A stretch of DNA of 40,354 bases, taken from positions 1 through 40,354 of the forward strand of contig JAFZNO010000074.1 in NCBI GenBank assembly GCA_017552985.1. The letters are read 5' to 3'. Origin of the DNA: Lachnospiraceae bacterium. GTDB taxonomy: Bacteria > Bacillota > Clostridia > Lachnospirales > Lachnospiraceae. The notes beneath the pieces are model-generated. The model was not told the DNA's origin. It did not search any database and saw only the letters and a program-made list of their open reading frames with translations. Shown here one piece after another: positions 14,520 through 23,322 of this stretch; within the stretch, counting starts at the first letter, position 1, and each line of letters starts with the position of its first letter. The position numbers and the translations under genes were made by a program.

Positions 14520-16013
14520 TTACAGTCTCGCGAGCAATGCCACGAGGTACTCCCACATTCTCTTTACGGAGGAGATGCTCAGGGTTTCGTTGGTCGTGTG
14601 GATGTTCTTCATGTCCGGACCGATGGAAACGCAGTCGAGATCTGGAATCTTGCTCATGAACAGGCCGCACTCAAGGCCGGCGTGAATCGCAACAATCTGC
14701 GGATCCGCGTCATAGCACTCGCGATAGAGCTGTACCATCTCATCGCGGAGCGGGGAATCCACGCGATACTTCCAGCCGGGATACTCTCCCCTCACGCGGT
14801 ATTTCACGTTCGCCATCTTGCCAATGGCAAAGAGCTTGCGGATCAAGGCTTCCTTCGCGCTCTCAACGGAGCTGCGAACGGAAAAGCTTGCAAGCAGATA
14901 TGCATCATGCAGAACGATCTTCTGCTTCAGAACGCCAAAGTTCAAGGAAGTCTCCACAAGGCCTTCCACGTCAGCACTCATGGCCTGCACGCCATTGGGA
15001 AGGCTGCAAAGGAAGAGCGCAACCTTTCTGGTGTCCGTTGCAGTAAAGGCTTCCGTCTCCTTGTCCAGTTCCTCGGAGAAGGTCCAGGTCATCGTAAAGT
15101 CAGGATCCTTCGTGCAAAGCTCGTTGCTGATCTCACCCGTGATCTTGTTCAGGAGATTGTGGATGCCGTCCCTGCGGTAGGAAATCTGCTCTCCCTGGTC
15201 GTTCTTCTCCTCGGCGAACACGAATTTCGCCGTCGTCTCGCGGGCAATGGCATTGTCCGCCTCGCCGCCCTTTACCGCCACAAGCCGCACGGGATATACG
15301 CGGGTCAGTTCCTCCAAAATGCGTCCAAACAGCTGATTGGAATTGGCTCTCTCCTTGTCGATCTCCATGCCGGAATGACCGCCCTGAAGACCGGAAATCT
15401 TCAACTCGAGCATGCTGCCCTTGAAGCCTTCCGTCTTGCCGGTCAGCTCAAAATCAACCCGCGCGCCGCCTGCGCAGCCAACGGTGAAAATGCCTTCCTC
15501 CTCGGAATCAATGTTGATCATGCGCTTTCCCTTTAAGGGCGTGAGGTCGATGGCTCTCGCACCGTCCATTCCCACCTCTTCGTCCGCGGTGATCACAACC
15601 TCAAGACGCGGATGCGCAATGGTCTCAGAATCCAAAATTGCCAGCGCATATGCAACGGCAATACCGTCGTCGCCGCCAAGACTGGTTCCTGCCGCGGAGA
15701 TCTCGTCGTCATTTACGCGGAGCACCAAACCGTCCTTTTTCAAATCCAGGGGACACTCCGGGGTCTTTACGGCCACCATGTCCATGTGTCCCTGCAGGAT
15801 CACGGGGTTCTTTGCCTCATAACCGAGAGTGGCTTCCTTGATGATGATCACGTTGCCGATCTTGTCCTGATAGTGCTCCAGGCCGCGCTCCTCGGCGAAA
15901 TTCACCAGATAGTCGCTGATGCCCTTTACGTTGCCGGATCCCCTGGGAATCTGGCTGATCTCTTCAAAAAAGCGGAAAACCTCTTGCGGTGCCAAATTAG
16001 CCAATGCGCTCAT
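14520..16013 (-). CDS. pepD: Aminoacyl-histidine dipeptidase (PepD, M20 family)
   Basis: A 497-residue cytosolic zinc metallopeptidase that cleaves Xaa-His and other dipeptides. The M20 metal-binding motifs are clear: GHMDMVA (75-81), SLGGDDGIA (110-118, metal-bridging Asp) and ITADEEVGMDGA (catalytic Glu-Glu). A lid or dimerisation insertion is marked by SGLQGGHSGMEI. The length fits the PepD family (about 480-500). It is likely monocistronic: its own terminator lies downstream and a 14-bp repeat array fills the gap upstream. The start ATG lies about 10 nt after a weak AGGAGATTGAGAG site. Confidence 0.93.
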   Translation of the reverse strand: MSALANLAPQEVFRFFEEISQIPRGSGNVKGISDYLVNFAEERGLEHYQDKIGNVIIIKEATLGYEAKNPVILQGHMDMVAVKTPECPLDLKKDGLVLRVNDDEISAAGTSLGGDDGIAVAYALAILDSETIAHPRLEVVITADEEVGMDGARAIDLTPLKGKRMINIDSEEEGIFTVGCAGGARVDFELTGKTEGFKGSMLELKISGLQGGHSGMEIDKERANSNQLFGRILEELTRVYPVRLVAVKGGEADNAIARETTAKFVFAEEKNDQGEQISYRRDGIHNLLNKITGEISNELCTKDPDFTMTWTFSEELDKETEAFTATDTRKVALFLCSLPNGVQAMSADVEGLVETSLNFGVLKQKIVLHDAYLLASFSVRSSVESAKEALIRKLFAIGKMANVKYRVRGEYPGWKYRVDSPLRDEMVQLYRECYDADPQIVAIHAGLECGLFMSKIPDLDCVSIGPDMKNIHTTNETLSISSVKRMWEYLVALLARL

Positions 16014-16045
16014 GAATCTCTCAATCTCCTATTCTTCCAAATCCT

Positions 16046-16150
16046 GCTTTCAAGACCTAATTTACAATTCCTAGCTTCCAAAGCCTTGCTTCCAAGGCCT
16101 TGCTTCCAAGGCCTAATGCCGTGGTACCCAATTTCATGCTTCCAATCATC
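16046..16150. repeat. 14-bp direct repeat array between pepD and the ABC gene
   Basis: Three adjacent copies of GCTTCCAAGGCCTT (16074-16087 with one change, 16088-16101, 16102-16115) plus decayed copies at 16046 (GCTTTCAAGACCTA) and 16139 (GCTTCCAATCAT). The unit contains AAGGCCTT, a palindrome. No ORF is present. Too short and without spacers, so not CRISPR. Confidence 0.75.
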
Positions 16151-16191
16151 TGGCATTTGTCGGGCCACACTATTTCTCATCATTTATCATA

Positions 16192-17610
16192 TCACTTCTT
16201 ATCGCGTAAATCAAGGTGACTGGCGATCAGAAGCGTCCTGTTTCCCTTTCTTTTTTGGATGATCTCCCAGCATGTTCTGACGCGCTCCTCATCCAGTCCA
16301 GCAAAGGGTTCGTCCAGCAAAAGCAGACTCCCCTTCGCCGCCAGCGCCCTCGCCAGCGCCACGCGCCGTCTCTCGCCGCCGCTGAGCGTCCCGCAGGGCT
16401 TGTCCCAAAGTTCTTCCTCCAGCAGGTCCCGCAAGGCCTCGCGCGCCGCCGCTTCCGATCCCGTGACCATCTGCAGATTCCTCACGGCACTCTCCCCATT
16501 ACAGAGTCTGTCCTCCTGGAAAAGGTATCCAATGCCGCTCTCACGCCCCGCGCCGTCGATGCTGCCCTCATCATAGGCCTCTAAGCCCGCCAGAAGGCGA
16601 AATAAGGTGGTTTTCCCGGCTCCTGAGGGCCAAGTAAGCCATTCCGTCTCTCCGGGCTCTATGGCCATGGAAAGGCCCTTCAGCACCTCCTGCCCGTCAT
16701 AACTCTTGGAGAGGTTTGCCATGCGGATGGGGGACAAGGTGACGGAAGGCGATGACTCGCCGAGGTTCTTTGAGGCGGCGTAGTTCGCTGCTCCCGCAGG
16801 ATCTTTGGGCGCCCTGCATGACACCTTCACCTCGAACGCCTTCTTCACCAGGAATAATACCAGCTTCTCGAAGATGGCGCTCATCACGCAGACCACCACG
16901 GTCCACGCAAAGATTCCCGCCGTGTCCAGCGATATTTTGGAAAGATAAATCCGCTCGCCGATGGAATTGGACGGAAGACCGATCACTTCCGCCGCAACGC
17001 CGGATTTCCAAGCAAATCCCAGGGAGGTCTTGAGGCTTCCCATGAGGAACGGCTCCAGCGCCGGCCGATAGAGGTAAAAGAGCCTTGTGCGAAGGGGCAG
17101 GCGATAGACCTGCGCCATCTCCAGCATGTCCTTTCCAACGGACTTCAGGCCCTCCAGCGTGCTAAAGTAAACCGCCGTGAACACCATGAGAAAGCTGATG
17201 GCAATGGACAGGAAGGAGGATCCCCACCAGATGAGGAACAGCACGACAAAGCACACCACGGGCACGGTCTTCATAAGATAGATCAGCGGGTGCAAAAGCT
17301 CCTCCAAGAATGGAACCGCCTTGCTCAAGGCCGCCAATAATATTCCAAAAAGCATACCAAAGAAGAATCCCGCGCCGATGCGGACCAAGGTCATGCCCGC
17401 CACGCCCCAAAAGTCCGCTCTTCCGAAGTTCTCAAGAAGCGCCTTTGCCGTCTCCAGCGGCGTCGCAAACAGAATGGGGTTCCCTATCAGCATCCCCGCT
17501 AATTGCCACAAAAGAAGCCATACGAAAACGATGGCAACTTTTCGCAGAATCCTTCCGGACGTGATCTTACTTGTCGCATCCGTTTTCGCAGTTTCCCTTC
17601 GTTCCCGCAT
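16192..17610 (-). CDS. Fused ABC transporter permease-ATPase (SsuC/SsuB, NitT/TauT type)
   Basis: A 472-residue single polypeptide. The N-terminal permease domain (about 20-260, five to six helices, EAA-like loop EGLKSVGKDMLEMAQVYRLP near 153-172) is followed by a linker and an ABC ATPase domain (about 295-472). The ATPase has a Q-loop (Gln365), signature LSGGE (409-413), Walker B LLLLDEP and switch His465. Permease and ATPase of this importer family are normally separate genes. Walker A reads WPSGAGKTT where GPSGxGKST is expected: the first Gly is Trp (TGG for GGG). The start is chosen at the ATG with GGAGGAGCC in front; a longer frame has no ribosome site. It works with the lipoprotein encoded 132 nt upstream. 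Substrate unknown; sulfonate-, nitrate- or pyrimidine-like compounds are family possibilities. Confidence 0.8.
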   Translation of the reverse strand: MRERRETAKTDATSKITSGRILRKVAIVFVWLLLWQLAGMLIGNPILFATPLETAKALLENFGRADFWGVAGMTLVRIGAGFFFGMLFGILLAALSKAVPFLEELLHPLIYLMKTVPVVCFVVLFLIWWGSSFLSIAISFLMVFTAVYFSTLEGLKSVGKDMLEMAQVYRLPLRTRLFYLYRPALEPFLMGSLKTSLGFAWKSGVAAEVIGLPSNSIGERIYLSKISLDTAGIFAWTVVVCVMSAIFEKLVLFLVKKAFEVKVSCRAPKDPAGAANYAASKNLGESSPSVTLSPIRMANLSKSYDGQEVLKGLSMAIEPGETEWLTWPSGAGKTTLFRLLAGLEAYDEGSIDGAGRESGIGYLFQEDRLCNGESAVRNLQMVTGSEAAAREALRDLLEEELWDKPCGTLSGGERRRVALARALAAKGSLLLLDEPFAGLDEERVRTCWEIIQKRKGNRTLLIASHLDLRDKK

Positions 17611-17742
17611 GGCTCCTCCTTTCCGAGAATTGTCATATTTCCCATAATACCAAGCATTGCCATGTTTCTGACACGCCAATACTGTTTTCTCGCTAGTTTT
17701 ATTGACCGTCTTATGGATAGCAGAACGTATTAGCGTTCATAT

Positions 17743-18843
17743 TTACGGCAGATAATAAAAGTCCTCGCCCGGCAGCGCTCCGCCAACGGTGGTCTTGTCA
17801 AAATCATACAGGATCTCCAAATAGCTTTGAAGTGCCTGCTTCATTTCTTTTCCGGTAAGGCAGGTCACGTTGCAGTAAGGAATGGCCTTCTTTGCAATGG
17901 GCTCCTTGGCAACAATGCCAGCCTCCACGCAGTAGGTCGCGCCCGTATCGGGATCCGCATTGATCGCCGCTGCACTTGCCGCATGCTCCTCAAGAAAGGT
18001 CTTAATGGCTTCCGGATGCTCCTCCACAATTTCCTTTCTAACAACCGTAACGCCCGTCACAAGTCCGCTCGCGTCAGCGGTGCCCTGGGCCTTCTTCCAC
18101 TCATCATTCGCGGAAAAGACGATCTTAAGCTTGTCATTTTGCATGCTTGCCGCCGTCACAAAGGGCTGGGGCAAGAATCCAAGCGCGTCCTCCGTCTGGC
18201 TCAGAATGGCTGCTACCTCGGTTGCTTCGGACTTATACTCAAGCTTCACGTCGCCCTCCGCATATCCTGCCTGCTTTAGCAGATACTGGATCACGCAGTC
18301 AGGAGTCGTGCCTTTACCTGTGAGGTAAATTGTTCTTCCGTTTAGGTCTTCGATGCCCTTTACGGAGTCATCGCTGCTCACGAGATACAGCACGCCAAGC
18401 GTGTTCACGTTAACCACCACCACGTTGCCGTTCGTCTTCTGGCAAAGAATGGCTGCCACGTTGGCCGGAACCAGCGCCGCATCAAGCTTCCCCGACACCA
18501 TGAGGGGCAACAGCTCGTCCGCTCCCGTCGCCATCTGAAACTCATAATCATTCTTCGTCTTTCCGTTTTTCTGATCTTCCATCAGAAACAAAAGGCCCAT
18601 CGTGGTAGGTCCCTTTAAGGAGCCCACGCGAAGCGTTATGGGATCTTCCAGCTTCAAGATGGGCAGTACGTCCGCCTCCGTTTGCTCCGTCGGTGAGCTC
18701 GCCCTGTCCTTCGAAGAAGGCTTGTCGGCTGGATCACATGCCGTAAGACATCCCAGCAACGCGCACGTAAGCACTGCCATCCCAATTCTCTTTATAAGTT
18801 TGTTATTAGTTTTCCTTTTGTTGTGATTCTTCATTCTAAACAT
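17743..18843 (-). CDS. ABC importer substrate-binding lipoprotein (SsuA/THI5-like)
   Basis: A 366-residue lipoprotein. The signal peptide (basic KRKTNNKLIKR, hydrophobic core) ends in the lipobox LTAC (Cys36), then a Ser/Thr-rich linker and a periplasmic-binding fold. Fold features are LRVGSLKGPTTMGLLFLM (71-88), the NGRTIYLTGKGTTP loop (169-182) and GFLPQPFVTAA, typical of the SsuA/NMT1/THI5 group. It delivers substrate to the fused permease-ATPase encoded next. No TPP riboswitch or T-box was seen upstream (18844-18998), so the substrate cannot be inferred from control. AAGGA precedes the ATG by nine bases. Confidence 0.85.
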   Translation of the reverse strand: MFRMKNHNKRKTNNKLIKRIGMAVLTCALLGCLTACDPADKPSSKDRASSPTEQTEADVLPILKLEDPITLRVGSLKGPTTMGLLFLMEDQKNGKTKNDYEFQMATGADELLPLMVSGKLDAALVPANVAAILCQKTNGNVVVVNVNTLGVLYLVSSDDSVKGIEDLNGRTIYLTGKGTTPDCVIQYLLKQAGYAEGDVKLEYKSEATEVAAILSQTEDALGFLPQPFVTAASMQNDKLKIVFSANDEWKKAQGTADASGLVTGVTVVRKEIVEEHPEAIKTFLEEHAASAAAINADPDTGATYCVEAGIVAKEPIAKKAIPYCNVTCLTGKEMKQALQSYLEILYDFDKTTVGGALPGEDFYYLP

Positions 18844-18943
18844 GATATTGTCCTTCGATTCTTGTCAATTAATTGATTCATTCGTCATGACGTCACCAAT
18901 GCAACACAAACAAGCCTTCTTGCAGTCATCTCCAATAATTACC

Positions 18944-18973
18944 ATTATATTTTCCGCCATGCGGTTCATACTA
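18944..18973 (+). promoter_or_regulatory. Putative sigma-G-type promoter of the SASP gene
   Basis: CATACTA (18967-18973) matches the forespore sigma-G -10 consensus CATnnTA. The upstream hexamer ATTATA (18944-18949), 17 nt away, matches only the last half of the -35. This would leave a 65-70-nt leader. Weak but sensible for a spore gene. Confidence 0.35.
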
Positions 18974-19046
18974 TCATCAAGACGCGCGGGACAAATGATT
19001 GTCGCGACGTCTGAATATAGACAAACATCGTTTAGGAGGTGAAAAA

Positions 19047-19253
19047 ATGGCAAGTAATTCTAACAATTCCAACAGAATGGAAGTTCCTCAGGCCAAGGAG
19101 GCTATGGATCGTTTTAAGACTGAGGTTGCTTCCGAGCTTGGCGTAAACCTGAAGGAAGGTTACAATGGTGACCTGACCTCTCGTGAGGCCGGTTCTATCG
19201 GCGGTGAGATGGTTCGCCGTATGATCAAGAAGCAGGAAGAGCAGATGAAGTAA
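19047..19253 (+). CDS. Alpha/beta-type small acid-soluble spore protein (SASP)
   Basis: A 68-residue DNA-binding spore protein. The ATG follows TAGGAGGTGAAAAA, an ideal ribosome site; a longer frame with 16 extra residues lacks one. The family core is present: AMDRFKTEVASELGV, containing the GPR-protease cleavage region TEVASE, and then the DLTSREAGSIGGEMVRRMIKKQEEQ helix. Alpha/beta SASPs coat DNA in the forespore and give UV and heat resistance; they are degraded at germination. It is monocistronic with a strong terminator. It implies that this lineage forms, or recently formed, endospores. Confidence 0.92.
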   Translation: MASNSNNSNRMEVPQAKEAMDRFKTEVASELGVNLKEGYNGDLTSREAGSIGGEMVRRMIKKQEEQMK

Positions 19254-19291
19254 GCTCCGGCTACTAAATGCCCAACCTGTGAAAATAAAAG

Positions 19292-19326
19292 GACCTTCGG
19301 CAGGCTACCTGCCGGAGGTCTCTTTT
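19292..19326. terminator. Bidirectional terminator between SASP and transaldolase genes
   Basis: GACCTTCGGCAGG (19292-19304), loop CTA, CCTGCCGGAGGTC (19308-19320), then TCTTTTT on the plus strand; CTTTTATTTTC follows on the minus strand. One T-G pair in 13. Confidence 0.85.
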
Positions 19327-19371
19327 TCAGCATTTTAAACCCTGATATACGCAAAGCCCGTTCGCAAAATC

Positions 19372-19477
19372 GCTGCTACGCAGCTTTCCTTTTGCTCATG
19401 GATTTTGCTTCGCAAAATATATTCACGGAATCTTGGCCTTATGAAAGCAAGCTTTCAACGGCCCATCTTCCGTGAAT
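19372..19477. repeat. Cluster of three intergenic palindromes
   Basis: GCTGC/GCAGC (19372-19384, loop TAC), ATTTTGC/GCAAAAT (19402-19418, loop TTC) and a composite hairpin. The last has ATTCACGGAA (19421-19430) with TTCCGTGAAT (19468-19477), enclosing GGCC/GGCC and GAAAGC/GCTTTC (19443-19456). It follows the transaldolase gene and has no good T-run of its own. Similar clusters with short TTC loops occur around groEL, suggesting a repeated intergenic element. Confidence 0.6.
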
Positions 19478-19491
19478 TTGCTTTGCTCGGT

Positions 19492-20145
19492 TTATTCTCC
19501 AAAAACAGCCTTGTAGTCAGCCTGGAACTTCAGGATACCTGCATCGGTCAAAGGATGCTTGGTCATCTGCTCGATTACGGAGTAAGGAACGGTAGCGATG
19601 TCAGCGCCTGCAAGTGCACAGTCGGTAACGTGGATGGGGTTACGAACGCTTGCTGCGATGATCTCGGTCTCGATGCCTGCTACTGCGAAGATGTCAGCGA
19701 TCTCGCGGATCAGGTCAACGCCTCTGGTGCTGATGTCATCCAGACGGCCAAGGAAAGGAGATACGTAGGTAGCGCCTGCTCTTGCAGCCAGGAGAGCCTG
19801 GTTTGCGGAGAAGATCAGGGTTACGTTGGTCTTGATTCCCTCTGCGGTCAGAACCTTACAAGCCTTCAGGCCTTCAACGGTCATAGGGATCTTAACTACC
19901 ATGTTGGGATGGATTGCTGCGATCTCGCGGCCTTCCTTGATCATGCCTTCAGCATCTACGGTCGTAGCCTTAACTTCGCCGCTGATGGGTCCGTCAACGA
20001 TGGAAGCGATCTCCTTGATAACCTCAACGAAATCTCTGCCCTCTTTTGCGATCAGGGAAGGATTCGTGGTTACGCCACAGATTACGCCCATGTCATTAGC
20101 TTTCTTAATGTCCTCTACCTTTGCGGTATCAACGAAAAATTTCAT
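19492..20145 (-). CDS. fsa: Transaldolase / fructose-6-phosphate aldolase (TalC/Fsa family)
   Basis: A 217-residue class I aldolase of the short transaldolase family, a (beta/alpha)8 barrel. The Schiff-base lysine is in MVVKIPMT (about 84), after GVTTNPSLI (24-32). [32 protein letters not shown] (107-138) and [15 protein letters not shown] (156-170) are family signatures. It transfers dihydroxyacetone units in the pentose phosphate pathway, or cleaves fructose 6-phosphate; sequence alone does not separate the two. The ribosome site is AAAGGAGAAACC, and it has its own promoter (20229-20257) and probable monocistronic expression. Confidence 0.9.
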   Translation of the reverse strand: MKFFVDTAKVEDIKKANDMGVICGVTTNPSLIAKEGRDFVEVIKEIASIVDGPISGEVKATTVDAEGMIKEGREIAAIHPNMVVKIPMTVEGLKACKVLTAEGIKTNVTLIFSANQALLAARAGATYVSPFLGRLDDISTRGVDLIREIADIFAVAGIETEIIAASVRNPIHVTDCALAGADIATVPYSVIEQMTKHPLTDAGILKFQADYKAVFGE

Positions 20146-20228
20146 GTCGGTTTCTCCTTTTTTGATTTGTATTTTTTCGTGCAGGATTCGTACTTAACGT
20201 CACGTCAATCCTTTCACAATCTTATATT

Positions 20229-20257
20229 AGTATAGGACTCTGGCGCCAAAAAATCAA
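20229..20257 (-). promoter_or_regulatory. Sigma-A promoter of the transaldolase gene
   Basis: On the minus strand TTGATT (20257-20252), 17-nt spacer, TATACT (20234-20229). The predicted leader is about 75 nt. It lies just after the stop of the leucine-rich lipoprotein gene. Confidence 0.65.
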
Positions 20258-20263
20258 GCGAAA

Positions 20264-21943
20264 TTATTGATTTATGAAGCTTTCTATCTCTTTTACGGTT
20301 TCGTATTGATGGAGCAGATTATCATAGCCTTCGCAGAGAAGGTGATTCTCGAAACACTTTTGGAATGCAGGCTGTCTCTCCTTGAGGAATGCACGGACTG
20401 CTTCTTCTCCCTGTTCCTTGCGCAAAACACTACACTTTACCGACAAGTATGCCATGCCGTCAATCACCAGTTTGCCAAGGCTTTCGTTCTGGGTACCGAG
20501 TTCCATCCACTTTACGTCATTGTCGTTGCTCCTGCTTTTCCCTTCCAAGATCAGGAATCTCATGCCCTCTTTTCCGATCAAGCCGTCAATCCCCTTGATC
20601 TCCCCCGATGCATTCCTGACAAGAACGTACTGAAGGTTCTTGAGACCGGCGAGGGGCGAAACGTCCAGATCGCCTTCCTGCATCACGCCTCTGGCGCGAA
20701 AATACCGTAAATGCTCACAGGTCTTGAGATCCGCAATGATGCTCCCGGAAGGATCACCCCCGGCGGAGTAGAAAAATTTCGGTGCAACGCCTAGCTCCAG
20801 TGCTTCAAGGTTCCGCAGCCCCGAAAGCCATTTGCCATCCTCAACCTCATACGAATTCGCACATAGAAAATTTAGATTCTGCAGCTTAGCCTTTTTCAAA
20901 TGCCCGGAAAAATCCTCGGAGAAATTGATCATAAAAGTCAACTCCCGAAGGTCGCCAAGCTTTTCCACAAAGGAAGCATCGTTCACCTTGCTCATCACGA
21001 TCATCAGTTCCTTGAGCTGCGTCAGCTCACCGATCCCGCCAAAATCTCCGGTCGCCCCACAGACGTTTAGTCCATAGAAGGCCTTCAGGTCTTTGAGAGC
21101 ATCTAAATTTTTGATCTTGCACATGCCTTCCTCAGGGATCGGATCCTCCCCCGAATCAAGCTTGACAGAAGAAGAATAAATCGTGAGGGTTCTTAAATTT
21201 TCAAACTGCCTAAGTTCCGTCACGTCGACCGTCTCGCCGCCTTCGCAAAGCAAGAGCAGATCTTCCATGTCCTTTGGTGCTTTATCCAAATCGGTTAACG
21301 TGTAAAAAATGCATCTGTCATCATATGGATTAATAAACCTCACGCCAGGATCCGCTTCCCAGTAACAATTGATCTCCAACTCCTCGTTGGAACCGCGGAT
21401 CCAATCCCGAAGTTCCTCAGGAATCCCGTGATTCGCGCTAAATTCCTTTAGGAACGGAAGCCCGGCCACAATCTGTCCTAGTTCCTTTTCGGTGCATTCC
21501 CACTCATAGTAATACCGTTTCCTCACGGATCCATAATCAAGTCTGAGTCTTTCCAGATTCTTGCAGTTTGCAATGGCGTCCACGTTGACCAATTGATCAT
21601 AAACCGGATCATTATTGATCTCCAGCGTCGTAAGACCTGTTAAATACTTTAGGTCGGCGAGGTTAACGTAACTGCCGCGGTCGTAACGAAGCGACAAATG
21701 GTCATATACCAATCCGATTCCTTTTGTGCAATCGATCGTTAATTCATCGACGTTAGCAAGTTCCCTCGCGCTGATCGGGTCGTCAACGGATTTCTCAAGT
21801 GCGTCCCTCACGCATCTTTCCACCAGCGGATCCTGAAACCTGACGGTTTCCTCCCCGCAGCCCGCGCAAAGGCCTGCCATGCAGACTGACAGCAACAAGA
21901 TAACGGCGCACCGGTTCCCAATCCCAGAGCTTTTGCCTTTCAT
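20264..21943 (-). CDS. Leucine-rich-repeat lipoprotein
   Basis: A 559-residue exported lipoprotein. A signal peptide (CAVILLLSVCMAG) ends in the lipobox LCAGC (Cys29). The rest holds irregular leucine-rich repeats (LKYLTGLTTLEINND, IANCKNLERLRLDYG, LRQFENLRTLTIYSS, IGELTQLKELMIVMS, LSGLRNLEALELGVA, LAGLKNLQYVLVRNA), like other surface LRR proteins of Clostridia. It starts 21 nt after rseP and so may be the last gene of the rseP operon. A role in surface binding is a family guess; nothing links it firmly to the protease. Confidence 0.75.
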   Translation of the reverse strand: MKGKSSGIGNRCAVILLLSVCMAGLCAGCGEETVRFQDPLVERCVRDALEKSVDDPISARELANVDELTIDCTKGIGLVYDHLSLRYDRGSYVNLADLKYLTGLTTLEINNDPVYDQLVNVDAIANCKNLERLRLDYGSVRKRYYYEWECTEKELGQIVAGLPFLKEFSANHGIPEELRDWIRGSNEELEINCYWEADPGVRFINPYDDRCIFYTLTDLDKAPKDMEDLLLLCEGGETVDVTELRQFENLRTLTIYSSSVKLDSGEDPIPEEGMCKIKNLDALKDLKAFYGLNVCGATGDFGGIGELTQLKELMIVMSKVNDASFVEKLGDLRELTFMINFSEDFSGHLKKAKLQNLNFLCANSYEVEDGKWLSGLRNLEALELGVAPKFFYSAGGDPSGSIIADLKTCEHLRYFRARGVMQEGDLDVSPLAGLKNLQYVLVRNASGEIKGIDGLIGKEGMRFLILEGKSRSNDNDVKWMELGTQNESLGKLVIDGMAYLSVKCSVLRKEQGEEAVRAFLKERQPAFQKCFENHLLCEGYDNLLHQYETVKEIESFINQ

Positions 21944-21964
21944 CCGTCCCCCTCCAAACAGTCC

Positions 21965-23284
21965 TTACATTCCCACGATGTTCCTAATGTCATTAAACAT
22001 CACGACCACCATGAGGATCATGAAGAACACAAGTCCCACAAAATGCACCATGCCTTCTTTTTCCGGTGGCACGGGCTTGCCCCGGAATACTTCAACGATG
22101 AGGAACACGAGGCGCCCTCCGTCCAATGCCGGCAAGGGCAAAATGTTCATGATGCCGAGGCTGACGGAAATCAGCATGGTGAGGTTCATCATGTTGACCA
22201 AGACGTCCAGCCAATCCTCTTTCGTCTCCTCATAGATCTCGCCCACCATGTGCGCCATGCCAACGGGTCCGGCCACGTCCTTACTTCCCAGCTTGCCCTT
22301 TATAAGCATCAAAAGGCTCTTGTAGGTGTTCCTTATGCCCGCGCGCACCTCGTACCAACCATATTGCACGCACTGTAATCCTCTGACTTTCAAGAACGTG
22401 CTGCCACTTTTAAGACCAAAGTAATAGTTTCCCGTCTCTTCTTTAAACGTGGGTTTTACCAGCGTTTCACATTCCTTGCCGTCCCTTTCATAGATCACGG
22501 TCACTTCGCCGTTCTCACTGCTCTTGGCCTGATTGAATAACTCCTCAAACGAATAAACCTTCTGGCCGTTTGCCTTCAAGATCACGTCGCCCGCCTGGAT
22601 TCCGGCCTGCCATGCAGCGCTTCCCTCTTCCACTTCACTGATGCGTACGTTCGTGTTCACGATTCCGTACTCATAGGCGCCTGCCTGCTCATTAAACTTC
22701 GGCGTCATAACGGTATCATAACGCTTTCCGTCCCTCTCATAAGTCACAGTCACCGAACTGCCCTTGTTCATCTGCTTGAAAATCTGCAATTCGCTGAAAA
22801 GGTAGATGCGCTCTCCGTTTAGCTTTAAGATCTTGTCACCAGGCTGCAGTCCGGCTTCTTCCGCCGCGCTGCCATCCATGACCTGTCGCACCACCGTGTC
22901 ATGAACCTGGATCATGGGAACCATGATCACGGCCACAAGCATTGCAAGAATGAAGTTAAAGAAGGGACCGGCAACAACGGTTGCGATCCTCGCCCAAACG
23001 TTGGCGTTCGGGAACGCGCTGGGAGAATCCTTAGCGTCGCCCTCCCTCTCATTCAGACCATCCTCGCCCTCAAACATGCAGGCACCGCCGATGGGCAGAA
23101 GGCGTATGGAATAGATCGTGTCCTTCTTCCCCCAGGAGATGATCTTCGGACCCATGCCGATCATGAACTCCACCACGTGGATGCCGTTCATTCTTGCGAT
23201 GAGGAAATGCCCGAATTCATGAGACATCACCACGATGCCAAACACGATGATAAATAGCAGCAGCGTCATTACGTAATGCATCAT
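21965..23284 (-). CDS. rseP: Site-2 intramembrane zinc metalloprotease RseP/RasP
   Basis: A 439-residue membrane protease that cleaves anti-sigma factors or signal-peptide remnants within the membrane. The zinc motif HEFGH lies in the first helix (22-26), with the third ligand in the NILPLPALDGGRL motif near 380. Two PDZ domains follow the first helices (about 130-205 and 210-285), as in E. coli RseP; Bacillus RasP has one. It occupies its usual place after dxr (38-nt gap). An ECF-like sigma factor gene lies 7 kb away, but no anti-sigma gene is next to it, so a substrate cannot be named. Confidence 0.93.
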   Translation of the reverse strand: MMHYVMTLLLFIIVFGIVVMSHEFGHFLIARMNGIHVVEFMIGMGPKIISWGKKDTIYSIRLLPIGGACMFEGEDGLNEREGDAKDSPSAFPNANVWARIATVVAGPFFNFILAMLVAVIMVPMIQVHDTVVRQVMDGSAAEEAGLQPGDKILKLNGERIYLFSELQIFKQMNKGSSVTVTYERDGKRYDTVMTPKFNEQAGAYEYGIVNTNVRISEVEEGSAAWQAGIQAGDVILKANGQKVYSFEELFNQAKSSENGEVTVIYERDGKECETLVKPTFKEETGNYYFGLKSGSTFLKVRGLQCVQYGWYEVRAGIRNTYKSLLMLIKGKLGSKDVAGPVGMAHMVGEIYEETKEDWLDVLVNMMNLTMLISVSLGIMNILPLPALDGGRLVFLIVEVFRGKPVPPEKEGMVHFVGLVFFMILMVVVMFNDIRNIVGM

Positions 23285-23322
23285 AACAGCAATAGTTACT
23301 CCTTACTTCCAAAATTTGAAAT

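Noticed and set aside
18865-18966. 34-residue Cys-rich minus-strand frame (MNRMAENIMV...CKKACLCC) between the lipoprotein and SASP genes
   Set aside because: No ribosome site in front of the ATG and nothing to support it; overlaps the SASP promoter region. Could be re-examined if conserved.
18844-18998. TPP riboswitch for the THI5-like importer
   Set aside because: No CTGAGA...ACCTGA pattern was found; no basis for thiamine transport.
19405-20235. Long plus-strand frame opposite the transaldolase gene
   Set aside because: An antisense shadow of the codon-biased fsa gene; no motif or ribosome site.
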